Shown in pieces: positions 53,501-64,000 of a stretch of 64,000 nucleotides of DNA. The notes beneath the pieces are model-generated. The model had not been told where the DNA came from. It did not search any database and saw nothing but the letters and a program-made list of their open reading frames with translations. Both the position numbers and the translations under genes were made by a program. This DNA comes from Lepiota brunneoincarnata. Taxonomy: Eukaryota > Basidiomycota > Agaricomycetes > Agaricales > Agaricaceae. The stretch covers positions 930,001 through 994,000 of the forward strand of contig JAEBUN010000010.1 of assembly GCA_023014365.1 (NCBI GenBank). Reading direction: 5' to 3'. Each line of letters starts with the position of its first letter. Position 1 is the first letter of the stretch.

Positions 53501-55587
53501 ATGTCTATACAACCGTCCACCCCAACATCAAGGTCAACATATAATGCAACCACCCCCACAACATCGCGGTTGACAAGTACACACGTTATTCAATCGTCAC
53601 CGCACTACACGACAACACGCAGGCATTCTTTGTATGGTGTCGAGGACCGTGTCATCATTGACCCCGGCTCAAGGATATGGAAAGTGGGATTCAGCGGTGA
53701 AGGCCGACCACGGGACGTGTTCTATGCCGTAGGCCCGAACGATACGCTATGGAATCTTTCGAGGGCTGCAGACTCGCAAGAACGTGCTGAGGAGGATAGA
53801 ATGCTGGAGATCCAGCTGCAAAAGTGTTTAAGATCGGTTTTTCATGAGTGAGTATGCGGTGCTCCGTACCGATGCTCCAAAGAAGGGGTACTTGGATGGT
53901 ATTGAATGACGCCAAAGCTCGTTGATGACAGATCCAAAAGCGAGGAAAGGTGATACTGGTTGAGCATCCGCTGCTACCTCTGCACATCAAGGATCTCATG
54001 GCGAGAATACTATTCGAGAATCAGGTGAGTAGGCTGCAAATTTTGGTGCACCTTCCTGCTGAACATTTTTCATTCATCTTTAGGTGCCTTCAGTATCGTT
54101 CGCTTCCAGCCACTTGTTGTCATTGCTTTCTGCCGGAAGAATAACGGGATTGGTAGTAGACTGTGGTCACCTTGAATCGGTCGCTTTACCAGTGGGTGGC
54201 TTCTATCGGTGGTCGGGGGCCTTTCCTCTCATTGGCACCTTTCTCCCTAGATTTTTGCCTCAAGGACCGCTATTTCCTCAGCTCAAAACAACACCGCTGG
54301 CTGGTGCCAGTCTGACCCAACACCTTCGTGCTCTTCTCCTCATGTTCGCTACTTATATTCCACCGGCATCCTGGAACTCCTCCATCGTCAATCCTGCCAC
54401 AAGAATTCCCCAAGAAATCCTCACGGATCAACTTGTTGAGGAGATTAAGACGCGATGTTGCTTCGTGGGCAGCGTACTCGGAGATTTACATGATGATAAT
54501 ACGAAAGAGGCCACACCAACAGGAGACGATTTCTCCGAACCCGAAGTGCCGCCAAGCGATTCGACGACACAATCCGAGTCCGAATTATTTCATGTGGGCA
54601 TGGAAAGCACCGCCTCTTCTCAGGCAGAGTCCTCGGAGTTCTCTACAGTATCCCGCCCTCGTGCACCTTCTTCAATCGGAAGCGCACCAAGCGAGAGTCA
54701 TCTGCAAGGCATAGCGAATCTGTACAAAAGACACTCAACAGCCACTGACATCCACATGCGCGTCACTCCTCCCCAGTTACAAACACTCTCCCAACAAACC
54801 GGCACGGGGCTTGGTACACTTGTCATTCCAGGGTGGATTCGCGAACGAGCAGCCGAGGTCCTCTTTGAAGGTGGTGACATTGACGAAAATAGCCTCGCGG
54901 AACTCATCCTCGACGTCCTCCTCAAAACGCCCGTCGACCTCCGAAAGACCCTCGCATGCTCTATCCTCGTCACCGGTGGCTCTGCGATGCTCGCTGGATT
55001 TATCCCGAGGCTACATGCGGAGATTTTGAGGGCTATTCAGCCCCCGGTGGTAATCGGTAGGGCGCACAGGCAACCGATGATCCCCGGAAGAAGACCGCCC
55101 CCGCCAATTTATGATCGGTATGCATCGTTGAGGACTTTGGTACCGTATATTGCGATTCTGAATAATCCATCTCCGGCCCCCGCAACGTCGGGTCGGGCTG
55201 CTGCGAATGTGGGCAAGGCCCCTGCTTTCGCACCGTCTTTAATACCTTGGGTCGGGGGATCTTTGGCTGGGTATGTTTCTCCTGTAGTGTAAATATCGAG
55301 TTTTCGCTGAAATTCATTATTTGATCAGATCGTTGAAGACAGGTGGTTCGGAGGTATCGCGAGAGAAATGGGATGAAGCAGATGCGGCGGCCCAGAGCGC
55401 GGACGATGAAGATATGGATGTTCTAACTCAAGGTCCCGAAACACCCAGTCGACCCACAAGGAGTATTTTACCAGATTGGACGAGGTCACCACTTCCTGTC
55501 GGGGCGCCGCCCGCAAATGCGAAGCCTCCGTCCTCGCCTCTCACGCCTCTCACGCCTCATGCACCACATCAAGTCACTGCTCAGTAA
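53501..55587 (+). CDS. ARP10: Actin-related protein 10 (dynactin pointed-end complex)
   Basis: Arp10/Arp11 caps the pointed end of the dynactin Arp1 filament. MSIQPSTPTSRSTYNATTP is a Ser/Thr-rich leader, then the actin-fold start VIIDPGSRIWKVGFSGEGRP, DSLMTDPKARKVILVEHP, KDLMARILFENQVPSVSFAS, GRITGLVVDCGHLESVALPV (phosphate-2 loop region), LTQHLRALLLMF, IRERAAEVLFEGG, LILDVLLKTPVDLRKTLACS and ILVTGGSAMLAGFIPRL. A Ser/Glu-rich insert of about 90 residues splits the fold, and the C-terminal end is Pro-rich. An intron before about 55325 links WVGGSLAG to SLKTGGSEVSREKWDEAD. One extra G at 53949-53950 breaks KARKVILVEH. Convergent with the PX gene. Confidence 0.88.
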
Positions 55588-56014
55588 TGCTGCCCATGCT
55601 TTTGTTCTTCTCGTGGGATAATGAGACAGTATTCACTCCATTTTATATCAATGTCGTACGATTCGTTACTGTGGCGTGAAATAATGCGATAATAAACACA
55701 ATTGGGGTAATTAGACAGAAGAACAAAGGGTAGGCAAGGGGGGCAACTGTCCAGGAAAATTAGAGCTCACTGGCAGAAGCATTCAATCTAAGCAAAACAA
55801 TAAGGATATTGATAATCGAGTTGGAATGAAGAGAACCCGAAACAATGAAGACCCAGGTCAGCTGGCGAAGAGAATGTAGGTAATGGGTGAGTATTAGGTG
55901 AGTGAAAGTTCACCAAATGTTCAGATGATAGAAAACACGAAGACAAAACAAAGGAGCGGGTTGATGCATAGTCAAAGTAGAGAGAAAAGGGGAAAGGAGT
56001 GACGCAGTGGTGCT
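55588..56014. other. 3' flanks of convergent genes
   Basis: About 430 bases between the stops of ARP10 (+) and the PX-PB1 gene (-). Purine-rich, no gene. Confidence 0.6.
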
Positions 56015-58365
56015 CTAAGCGGGAGTATCAAGAACATGAAGGGTAAGCTTTGTGCCCTTGGTCGAATAAGCGACCATTTCCCAGTCGACTTGAGAGTGTA
56101 TGACCTGCATATCGGGTCGGTCTACAGACGTCAACGGCACCGACCGCCCTTCCGGGCTTCCACATAATTGTGCAGTGGACGAGTTCATCTGGGGCACAGC
56201 GACCGCGAGCGTAAAATCCTTTGAGAGGGTGACACCCTCCTGTCCGGTGAATTTGTTGCATAGCCGCTGACGCAATTCCACGAACGTGGCGTCGCGCGAG
56301 ACACGAAGCATGATGATGGAGTCGTTATGTACGGCTTTGATGGAGAGATTGTCGTTATTGTCCGATGAAGAGGACGTTACCGAGGTCGAAGTCGAAAAGA
56401 CTGTAGCAAAAGAGAAAGTGGTGGAGACAGAGGTTGTGGGCGAGGGTGGAACCATAGTGTGGTGCTCAGGCGTCTTGGAGCATTGGTGGGCTAGTTGTAC
56501 GGTTCGGGTTTCAGGGCGTTCCGGAATAAAGGATGCCGGCCTTGGGAACGCCTCTGGAACGTGAGTTAGTCAAGGGTAGGTGTGTAGAAAGAAGGGAGTG
56601 CATGTACCGTATATTGGGTTGAGATCCTCCTCTTCCGGGATCTCAGCGTACATATCAAAGTCGGATAATGAGACTGGGACGGAGGCTCGGGGATTAGGGC
56701 GGTTGAGGACTTCCTTGCTGGGCACTTTGGGAGGTGGGAGCATACGGGGACACACAGCCTCTGCCGAGTCGGTAGTCATGAAAGTGGTGATGCTAGCCAT
56801 GGATTGGCGGTGGGTTGGAAGGTCGATGTTGAGGCCTTCAAGATAAGTCGAGGTTGAGTCAATTGTCGCCCAGGACTCGCGCAGAGACCGATCTGGTGAG
56901 GTATTAGATTGGAACTGTCCGCATGACCTGGAAAGAAAAAAAAAGCTTACCCGGAGTATTCGGCGGTGGAGATCGAGGCTCAATAGCGGTTTTGGGGGCC
57001 TCAAAAATCACAGGGGATGGTGTGGTTGGAGGCGAGATGAATATCTGACAGTTGCGGTTCCCGCGCTGGTTGGAATTGGTTGGGAGACATGCAAGTTTCC
57101 TTCGGAGGGGAGTGGCAAATTCTTGCTGTTTCACTGGCGTGGCCGCGTCGTTGTGTTCCTCTGGCAATACGTGTAACATGGAACTTGGGGCTTCACGGGA
57201 AGTGTGTTGGATATGCTGGCGTGGGTTGTGACCAAAAACAATTGGAACTTCCTCGGCGATTCTGGGTTCAGTGTAAAGTGTTCCGTTGTCCGAGTGCTCA
57301 TCAGGGTTGGACGAGGAAGATTCAGATGATGTGACAGAAAGTGCACGACGCCGAACAGTCCTGATGGAAGACGCGGCCGAGGCTAGCCAGGGAGATGCAC
57401 CAGTGACCTGGGATGAAGCCACAGAATGGGGCCGTTCGGTGAGGGTTGAGGCCCGGGCACGAAGAAAAGGACCCTGAGGAGAACTCTGAGGGGAGCTTGG
57501 GTGAGACTTTGGCGACTTTGGCGACTTTGGCGAATGACCCGTCAGAGTGTCTAGCAGCGATGGAGTAGAGGTCGTAGAGAAATAAGAGGAAAAGATGCTC
57601 TGTGTCATGGAATCACGACTCTCTTGGGTTTTATCCTTCTTTGAAACGAGCTTGGCATCGCGCTGCCAGTATCCAAAGAAATCCGTGACTAGCCTGGTGG
57701 ACCTCATCTCCTTGATCAGTGCGGGCTGGTCCTCCATGAACAAAGCCTCGACAAAGGCTTGAAGTTCATTATTCCTTGCTTCAACTGTCGCCAAACTAGC
57801 ACGAAATATTGTACCACGTTTGGTAAGCCTCGGGACATATTCGTGGATATCCTGAGCAACGGTGTTGGGGTCAGGACCCGGTGGCAAGGACTCCCAAGAC
57901 GATGCGCGGTCTTGCATATAGAATCCATTCTTCTTAACCCCTTTGCCCTGCAGGAGACGCTGACGCTTCTGTCTTGCCGAACGCTTGTACTCCACTTCCA
58001 GAGCCTCTTGGAACCACAAGCAGTCTTCCCAACGCCTCCAGACATCGTATTCGGAGTTAGAGCCGCGAGAGGATATGGAGGCTCTGTCCCCACGGCTGAC
58101 AGGAGATACACGCATGCCAAAGCTGTAGCCCGCATTTCCACCAACCTTTGCTGGTGGTAAAAATTCTATCGTGAATCGACTTGGGGCGGCCCGGAGCACG
58201 GCCCTTTTATAGTACTGTAAAAAGCTATCTTAGCATGTGTCCACACCTCGTCTGCAGACACTTACATCTGCCGCGATAGGGCCACTTTCGCTCCCCATCA
58301 GATGCTGAGGGATAGTCAGAACGTCGCCGGAAAAGATTAGACGAGGACACATACGGGGTGCTCAT
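56015..58365 (-). CDS. PX domain and PB1-like domain protein
   Basis: Starts MSTPYVSSSNLFRRRSDYPS at 58365. A break at CCCC (+ strand 58293-58296), with one base omitted, leads to DGSESGPIAAD and, across an intron (about 58214-58267), YYKRAVLRAAPSRFTIEFLP. The PX domain reads SFGMRVSPVSRG, EYDVWRRWEDCLWFQEALE, FYMQDRASSWESLPPGPDP, VPRLTKRGTIFRASLATVEA and MRSTRLVTDFFGYWQRD; PX domains bind phosphoinositides on endosomes. A long Ser/Pro linker has the repeat SPKSPKSPKSH. Later exons (56600-56940) give PEEEDLNPIYEAF. The C-terminal 120 residues are PB1-like: LSIKAVHNDSIIMLRVSRDA, ELRQRLCNKFTG, VIHSQVDWEMVAYSTKG. PX plus PB1 recalls fungal polarity or NADPH-oxidase adaptors, but no SH3 domain is present. 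Role is inferred. Confidence 0.78.
57505..57531. repeat. Three tandem copies of GACTTTGGC in the PX gene
   Basis: A 9-nt microsatellite repeated exactly three times, encoding KSP/PKS triplets on the minus strand, in the disordered linker. It is expected to vary in copy number. Confidence 0.85.
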
Positions 58366-60479
58366 TGACTGAGCCTATCATCCTGCTGATTAGGTTGTCA
58401 AATACGGAGTTGGGGCTATGGGTGTCGCGGTTTCCGGCTGGGCTGGGCTGGGCTATGGTTAGATCAGGATATGGGGGGATGCGGGTTGAGGGCTCACATG
58501 TAATTTCCAGGTATCAGAGAGTGCGATGAAGGGGGTACGAGTCGAAAAGGTCGGGAGCAGAGTCCGGCATATTTGCAGGAGAGTGTCTTATTGTCTTTGG
58601 ATCAGGTCAAAGTTGCGGATGCCGAATCCGACCAGGCCGATCAGTCCATATATGGCAGCCACTGCCGTTCCTTATTGTCTTTTGCATGCTGGAATTCACC
58701 GCCTCTCACCCACGTTGTTACCTTAAACATTGCATTGTTCTTTCGAAGTCTGTGTAACTCTCCTATTTGTGTTCTATCCTACCTAGGGATACCCTTCCGG
58801 AGCACTGTCTCTGCTCGGCTTCAGAATAGTCTCTCTCTTATGTAGATCCGCTCTCCGTCTTACTGCATTTCAGACTTATCTGCTTATTGTCATATGCATC
58901 CTTACTCAAGTAGAACGCTGAGCACCGAACGTTGATCCTTAATGATTGGCATACAGTACTCCATATGCATGCCCACAGCCCATGGCTTATTGTACGCATT
59001 ACTCGCACACTCCGGTGTTAGCTCATGGAGATCTACTTAGAAAATCTTTTATTAATAGTGGCCCTGCCTCTCAACCGCTCGGTTCCAGGTAGGGCTTTGG
59101 GAATACCACCAAAACTTCAATCCGTCCACCCCACTGCCTACACTCTTGCCGTTCTTCTCCCACTTGCCCTCCTTCGTGTATGCCTAGCACCACGATCATG
59201 CAATCACTCTTGGTTCCGGTCATTGACACAAAACTTTATCCAGTAGTCTCCCTACCACAGACAATACATTCTGGCATTATTTCAGTACTGGTACTGGTAT
59301 CAACAACACAAGAGGAATCGGTCGGGGAACGTCTGAAACCCGAAGGAGTACGGATGGTCTATCAAACCGAGAACGGTACAGGGGCAGATGCGGAACCGCA
59401 GGTTAGAGGCAACGACGACAATGATCCGGTGGAACGGGGCTTATCTTGGGTCTTCTCTTCGTCTTCCGAAAGCATGTGCTTGCTTGCTGTTTAGTCTCAT
59501 CACTCAGCCGCGGCATCGACTACGTTTGCATATGTTCTAGCTCCTCTTGTACCCTAGTCAAGTCGAAGTCAAGCGACCGGGGCCTGAGGCTCCCACATAT
59601 AGCACTGGCTACTACGGCATTATTTCTCACTGGGAGGGTACCTGTCAGAGCAATGTAGGCATCCAGACTCTGCGTGGGCGCAAGAGTGCGATTGAGACGA
59701 GAGAAAAGGTGTTTGTATCGGGTGTGGGTGTTGGACCTCGCCGGGGGTCAGAGATGCCATCCAGGGGGGCGATGTGGGCGAGAGGTGCGGGCATTGGTCC
59801 TGTGTAAGAGGTCGGTGCGAGGGCAGAGCGTCTAACATCTATGTCGGTGGGCAGCATTTCCCATCCCCACACTCCGCTTCCTGCACCGACGCAAACAACC
59901 AGAAGTGGTTGAAAGTGTTTATTGCCAGCCCTTAGCGCGCCCTTGCCGATCCTGATGGTGTCATGGCCCAGGCCAATTCATCCTAGGCATCCCTCTCGAG
60001 CTTAGCTCGGTCGGGAAAATTAGTTAGCGTCAGGAATGGGTTCTAGCCTTGTCGAGTAAGGTGGCATCGCCCAAGGGTATCCCCAGGAATGGGTTTATAT
60101 TAGACTCCAGAAGCCATTTCGCCTTTATGCCACTAGGACCCAATAATGATCGGTCATCAGGCAATGATCATCTGCATTGGCTGGTGTTCCCCGGGCTGAA
60201 TCCTGAGGCTTTAAGTGGGCACAGTTATGCTCGGGGGTACGGCCACTGGTCCAGTATCCAACAATATTCAACCATCTTCGAATGGCCGTAAACAAGGAGC
60301 TACATATTGGGAAAGCATTACACCATGTCACGTGACACGCTCCTCACGGGACTGTAAAGTTAATATGTGCGCGTATACCTGATGTCTTCTGAACCACAAC
60401 CATCCCCCCAACACGTGTCGCATTCTTACATAGACCCAGCAGCGTTCTGAGTTTCTCAGTCCAAGCTCTTATCACAACC
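58366..60479. other. Intergenic, 2.1 kb, no supported gene
   Basis: Holds a short GGCTG repeat (about 58436-58454) just upstream of the PX gene and AT-rich sequence around 58850-59050. Frames at 59025-59500 and 59620-59872 lack conserved motifs and are not called. Confidence 0.5.
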
Positions 60480-62106
60480 ATGTCGACCACACCCCGCGGC
60501 ACTCGATCAAGGACAAGAGTCCTGCGCAGGTTTTCCAGCGAAAAACCTAGCTTCGATCCTTCTGTTGACGACGCTGTCTTGTGCGACGGCGCTAGTTTGT
60601 CTGCGGATGAAGCACAATGGGAGGACGTGGCTTTTGCGTCTGATCGTGATGATTCTGGTGCGAGTCTGTTGCCCAATACCTCGGGTGCTGTTCGGCGCAC
60701 GCGAGTATCCGCGCGGCGGCGAAGGCGGTTAGGGAACCCGGCCGCACCCTGCGCGTAGATGGTTGCCCACTGCTGCAGTCCCGACGGCTGATACTTATTT
60801 GCATTCAAGCGCTTCGCCAAAGCAGCCCGAGCTTACTCAAGAGAACGAGAAGCTTACAACCGAGAGTGTCCGGCTCTTAGAAACGCATAGCACGTCGAAC
60901 ATTCCAGGGGATGAGCTGGCTGAAAGTACAATGCAAGCCGTTTCGTTCACCACCCGATACATCTTGGATGTTGTTCGAATAGGGCTGGCATTACTCCGCA
61001 GACCACTCGGTTTCATCCTCTTCCTCTTCTTGTTGGGTATGATATTCTCGATGGTGTCACACACCCTCCGCACCGCATTTGCACCTCTGTGTTGGCTACC
61101 AGGCATTTCGTCATCCCTTATGTGTCGTCCCGTATGGATGAACTTGCCTCAGCAAGCCGACTATTCGCAGCTCGCTGAAATTCAAACGAGGGGGTTTGAA
61201 TGCTTGTTGGACGAAACAACAGGGGGTTCTGCCTTATCCATGGAAGTCAGGAAAGCTGGGATGGCAACATCGGACCTCATTGTTTTGGTCCGGGATAGCT
61301 CACTCAAATCAAGAGATGTCCTTGCTCAGCTCCTTGCGAATTTTGTTGACGACGCAAAGAAGACGGCGAGACGTCTGCAGAATCTACACGCAAAAGTGGG
61401 CGGATCGGTGGATAGGTACGATTTCACATGCACAAGTGGAGCGATTACTGAGGTATTCTTTCCCAGCATCATGGCGGTCAATAACCATGCACTTCGAACA
61501 ATTGAAGAGGCAAACTCCAAGAAGTCCATTCTTTCGATCGACACTCTTCTGGTACCATGGTCCCGATCGCGTAGGACACTCGTTGCTTCCACTTTTAGCG
61601 ACGCCATGGATACCCTATCGACCCATATTTCGCGTCTGGTTATTGAAGCTGAAGCCAACCTCAGCAACCTAAATGACTTGGAGGAGCGGTTGGAAGCTAT
61701 TCACGAGCTCGTTTTTCGTGATACCGATAACATAAAAGCTGATCGCGACGAGCTTCTCGCGGTTTTATGGACCATTTTGGGCGGAAACAAGAAGAAGCTG
61801 AAGTCCTTCGATGACCACCTGGCATTGTTGAAGAATCTTGGGAAATATAGGCGACGCGCACGAGCGCACGTTGTGGCCGCAATACAGGCATTACAATCCC
61901 TGAGTGCAGATATGGAGGAATTACGGGAAAGAGTCGCAATTCCGGGATTAGTGGGAGAGAGTATTCCGCTGGAGGTTCAAATGAAGAGTATTCAATATAG
62001 TTTGGATCGTCTCCAGGAGAATAGGGTGAGAGCTCACAAGATCGACCAAGCTGCTCTTCGACAAATTACTGGATGGACCGATGATATTAATGAAATTGAT
62101 GCATAG
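60480..62106 (+). CDS. Single-span membrane protein with coiled-coil domain, unidentified
   Basis: ATG at 60480 (MSTTPRGTRSRTRVLRRFSS) opens an Arg/Ser/Asp-rich segment. A break at GGG (60732-60734) separates ARRRRRLG from TRPHPARRWLPTAAVPTADT; omitting one G joins them. Then come polar sequence, FTTRYILDVVRIGLALL, one strong membrane helix (LGFILFLFLLGMIFSMVSHT, about 61000-61070) and a 330-residue mostly helical part: LLDETTGGSALSMEVRKAGM, DLIVLVRDSSLKSRDVLAQL, LNDLEERLEAIHELVFRD, GNKKKLKSFDDHLALLKNLG and IQYSLDRLQENRVRAHKID. The single large exon and the pattern of one helix plus a long soluble coiled region recall conserved basidiomycete proteins of unknown function. Topology and role are not known. 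Confidence 0.68.
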
Positions 62107-62235
62107 AGTTTCTTGGACATGTTCCTTTTTTGTTGTTGTTTTGCTCGAATCAGTTTTCTCATGCTAGTAATATTATCGTTGTGGTATCATTACAGGATAT
62201 GTGGTGCTTACATTACTGGGCCGGTATCCCATCTC

Positions 62236-62832
62236 TTACGAGCCTTGATGCAGACTGGCAGAGGTTTGAAAGTAAGACTGGTGCAGCAAGTCGGTTAGTA
62301 ATGATGACATTTCTTCCTTGATCTCATCCCGCTCCCTCTGGACGCTTTGGAGCTCGACATCTCGACGATGGGCAATCTGTGCTTCATCCGAAAGCAGTAG
62401 CAAGAGTTTCATTGAATGTGTGATCGACAGAAGAGAGTTTGCTGCTCGTATCTGAAACAGCTCGGCATTCAATAAAGAAGGTCGATTGTATTCTCATTAT
62501 CTGACACACCATGGACTCTGCGCGTGAAGATGCTTGGAAAGACTCCTGTGCAACACGAAACTTATCCTTGTCTCCGATCTATACACTGTCGAATCACGGA
62601 GCCTAGAGAAAAACACCGAGGTGCTTACCGAAGCCAAGCTGACGAGATCCACCATGCCATCGACGAGTGTTTCAACCTCCATATCCACTCGTTTATTCCA
62701 TTCCTCTTCGATCGCGTCGAGGTATTCCGCAGAGTTTTGGTCTACCATGGATTGAGATGTTCCACCGCGCTGAAGGTTGGCAGTGGGGAGTGCGGAGGGA
62801 CGAGAAACATCTGTCTGCGGGACATCCGACAT
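62236..62832 (-). CDS. MED22: Mediator complex subunit 22 (head module)
   Basis: Med22/Srb6 pairs with Med11 in the Mediator head that contacts RNA polymerase II. Three exons: 62629-62832, 62510-62578 and 62236-62451, all GT-AG and in frame. The start is the ATG at 62832 (MSDVPQTDVSRPSALPTAN), followed by EYLDAIEEEWNKRVDMEVET, LVDGMVDLVSLASIGDKDKF, RVAQESFQASSRAESMIRAA, NSLLSITHSMKLLLLLSDEA and QIAHRRDVELQSVQRERDEI. RVAQE and IRAANSLL...LKLLLLLSDE are the most conserved parts of Med22. Length (about 162 residues) is typical. The stop lies 130 bases from the stop of the opposing membrane-protein gene. No frame break was found. Confidence 0.9.
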
Positions 62833-64000
62833 GGTGGTCCCTTGTGAAGCGGGGCCAATGGGTCACGACCGATTTGGAAACCGGCCTCCTTGCGAGGCCC
62901 CAAATCGCGATCAGGCATGTTTCTCACGGACTGGACGGGTTTTTGATGCGCCAAGCGCCGACATCAAGGCGCTTAGACCCCTTTGGGTATCGTGAGATTT
63001 AACAAAGTCACGGTTGTCGAGGACTCAATTTTATGGCTAACCGAGGGTGAAGATGGTGGTTGTCAGATCGTTATCGGTGTGATGCGCCAGTGTTGGACTG
63101 GGGCGTCATTGCCTCAGGGAAGTGATTGGATTGAATGTAGCAAGGAATATATAGTTGCGAAACAATGTCGAATTGGCAGGTCCCTTGCAAGGGTTGAATG
63201 TGTACAGAACCTCAGTATGTATTGGTCAGTCACAGTGATAATGACACAAGGAATAATATCTACATACATTATGGGCCTCCTCGGCACCATGGAGAAAGGC
63301 TTGAGGCCAGGCTTGTGTCATCCCTGTTTCCAAATAATAAAATTTCGTGTATGCAATGGACATTGTGTTACTCCCCTCGTTCTTCTGCGAAATTCACCTC
63401 AGCTTAGTTTTCGCGAGACCATTATCATGATCCATTCGTTAGCAGAGAACGCGAGTTTTGACAATTTGGATGGAATAAGGAATTGCCACTTTGGCTATTT
63501 GATTATATTCTCCAGCTCTCCCTTCCAGGAATAGCGTCCAATGGGAGTCCCTATGCAGCCAAGAAGCCTGCCCTACATTACATCTGGCAAGTGGCTATCA
63601 GCTGGGGTCTGTGATACTCGCGGGATCATTGCGTTCCGACTTACTTGTGCTGTGAATCTTGTCTCAAAGATATGGTGAGAAGATCTCGAGTGACGAACAG
63701 AACACACCGACAATAGTATTGGTAGGTGGGAGAGATCAATAACTTGATACAGCGAGGACGGACAGGATTGATTTCAAATGTGTTCATTTTTGGGGGGATG
63801 AGGATGGTTCTTCCGAGTGATCTGATCTTGGAAGCGTGACAAGGACGGCATCACCCCTCGCTCGTTAATGTCCTATGCAACGCAGGCCGAAGTCCTTGGG
63901 ACCGACTGCGATGCTTTCATGAAAGCTAGTTGAGCGATTGTATGAACGGACCAGAATTTGTCAAGTGCGGACTCTTAATCTGGAATGATCTCATGCGCGC
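62833..64000. other. Right end of the window, no supported gene
   Basis: Upstream of MED22. The longest frame (62983-63534, +) has no ATG-context, splice or motif support. Nothing else is recognised up to the edge. Confidence 0.45.

Noticed and set aside
58436..58454. GGCTG repeats as a possible G-quadruplex or regulatory element
   Set aside because: Only about four copies with G-runs too short for a strong G4.
59025..59500. Overlapping plus-strand ORFs of 70-104 residues
   Set aside because: No conserved motif and no consistent exon chain.
62983..63534. 183-residue ORF at the right end
   Set aside because: No recognised motif, irregular composition and no splice or promoter context; likely chance.
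1..64000. tRNA, 5S, U6 or other structured RNA genes
   Set aside because: Scanning by eye for B-box and U6-like signatures gave no convincing match; a covariance-model search would be decisive.

Overview
The window is nuclear DNA of a filamentous basidiomycete, most likely an Agaricomycete. The genes are dense, sit on both strands and are cut by many short introns (about 45-70 nt) with GTRNGT-like donors and CTAAT/CTGAC-like branch points. They include a full set of eukaryotic housekeeping proteins, along with families typical of mushroom-forming fungi (an F-box protein, tandem arrestin-fold proteins, long disordered proteins). No bacterial operons, CRISPR arrays, rRNA or tRNA genes were seen.

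Layout. 1-4.2 kb: the 3' part of a glycosyltransferase-like gene, an F-box gene and methyltransferase-like fragments. 4.5-7.3 kb: an AVT3/AVT4-type vacuolar amino acid transporter. 8-15.4 kb: an AhpC/TSA-fold (PRXL2-like) protein with long disordered arms, eIF6, NDUFAF7 (head-to-head with eIF6) and a FRA10AC1 homologue with an SR-like tail (tail-to-tail with NDUFAF7). 16.7-23.4 kb: a large Ser/Pro-rich protein and a membrane protein with a Pro-rich repeat tail. 23.4-28.1 kb is gene-poor. 28.1-35 kb: a small disordered protein, CTF8, ATG15 and neutral trehalase. 35.9-43 kb: the nucleoporin NUP49/Nup58, an unidentified coiled-coil protein and MIC60. 43.2-49.6 kb: ATG22 and two tandem arrestin-like genes. 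51.1-51.9 kb: a small pogo-type transposon derivative. 52.1-58.4 kb: a peroxisomal carrier (ANT1/PMP47 type), actin-related protein 10 and a PX-PB1 protein. 60.5-62.8 kb: an unidentified single-span membrane protein and Mediator subunit MED22.

Functional links. Three genes act at the vacuole at the end of autophagy: ATG15 breaks down autophagic bodies, and ATG22 and the AVT3/4-type carrier export the released amino acids. NDUFAF7 and MIC60 are mitochondrial, while FRA10AC1, MED22, NUP49 and eIF6 belong to gene expression or ribosome assembly.

The most striking feature is sequence quality. In at least 14 places a conserved protein can be followed across its length only if one base is left out, most often from a run of 3-6 G or C; one place needs a base added. 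Essential genes such as eIF6, MIC60, trehalase and Arp10 are hit, so I read these as uncorrected assembly insertions rather than decay. Anyone annotating this contig by ORFs alone will split these genes. No clearly new biological system was found. The best biological leads are a possible 3-nt micro-exon in NUP49, GC-AG introns sharing one donor, and the transposon derivative.
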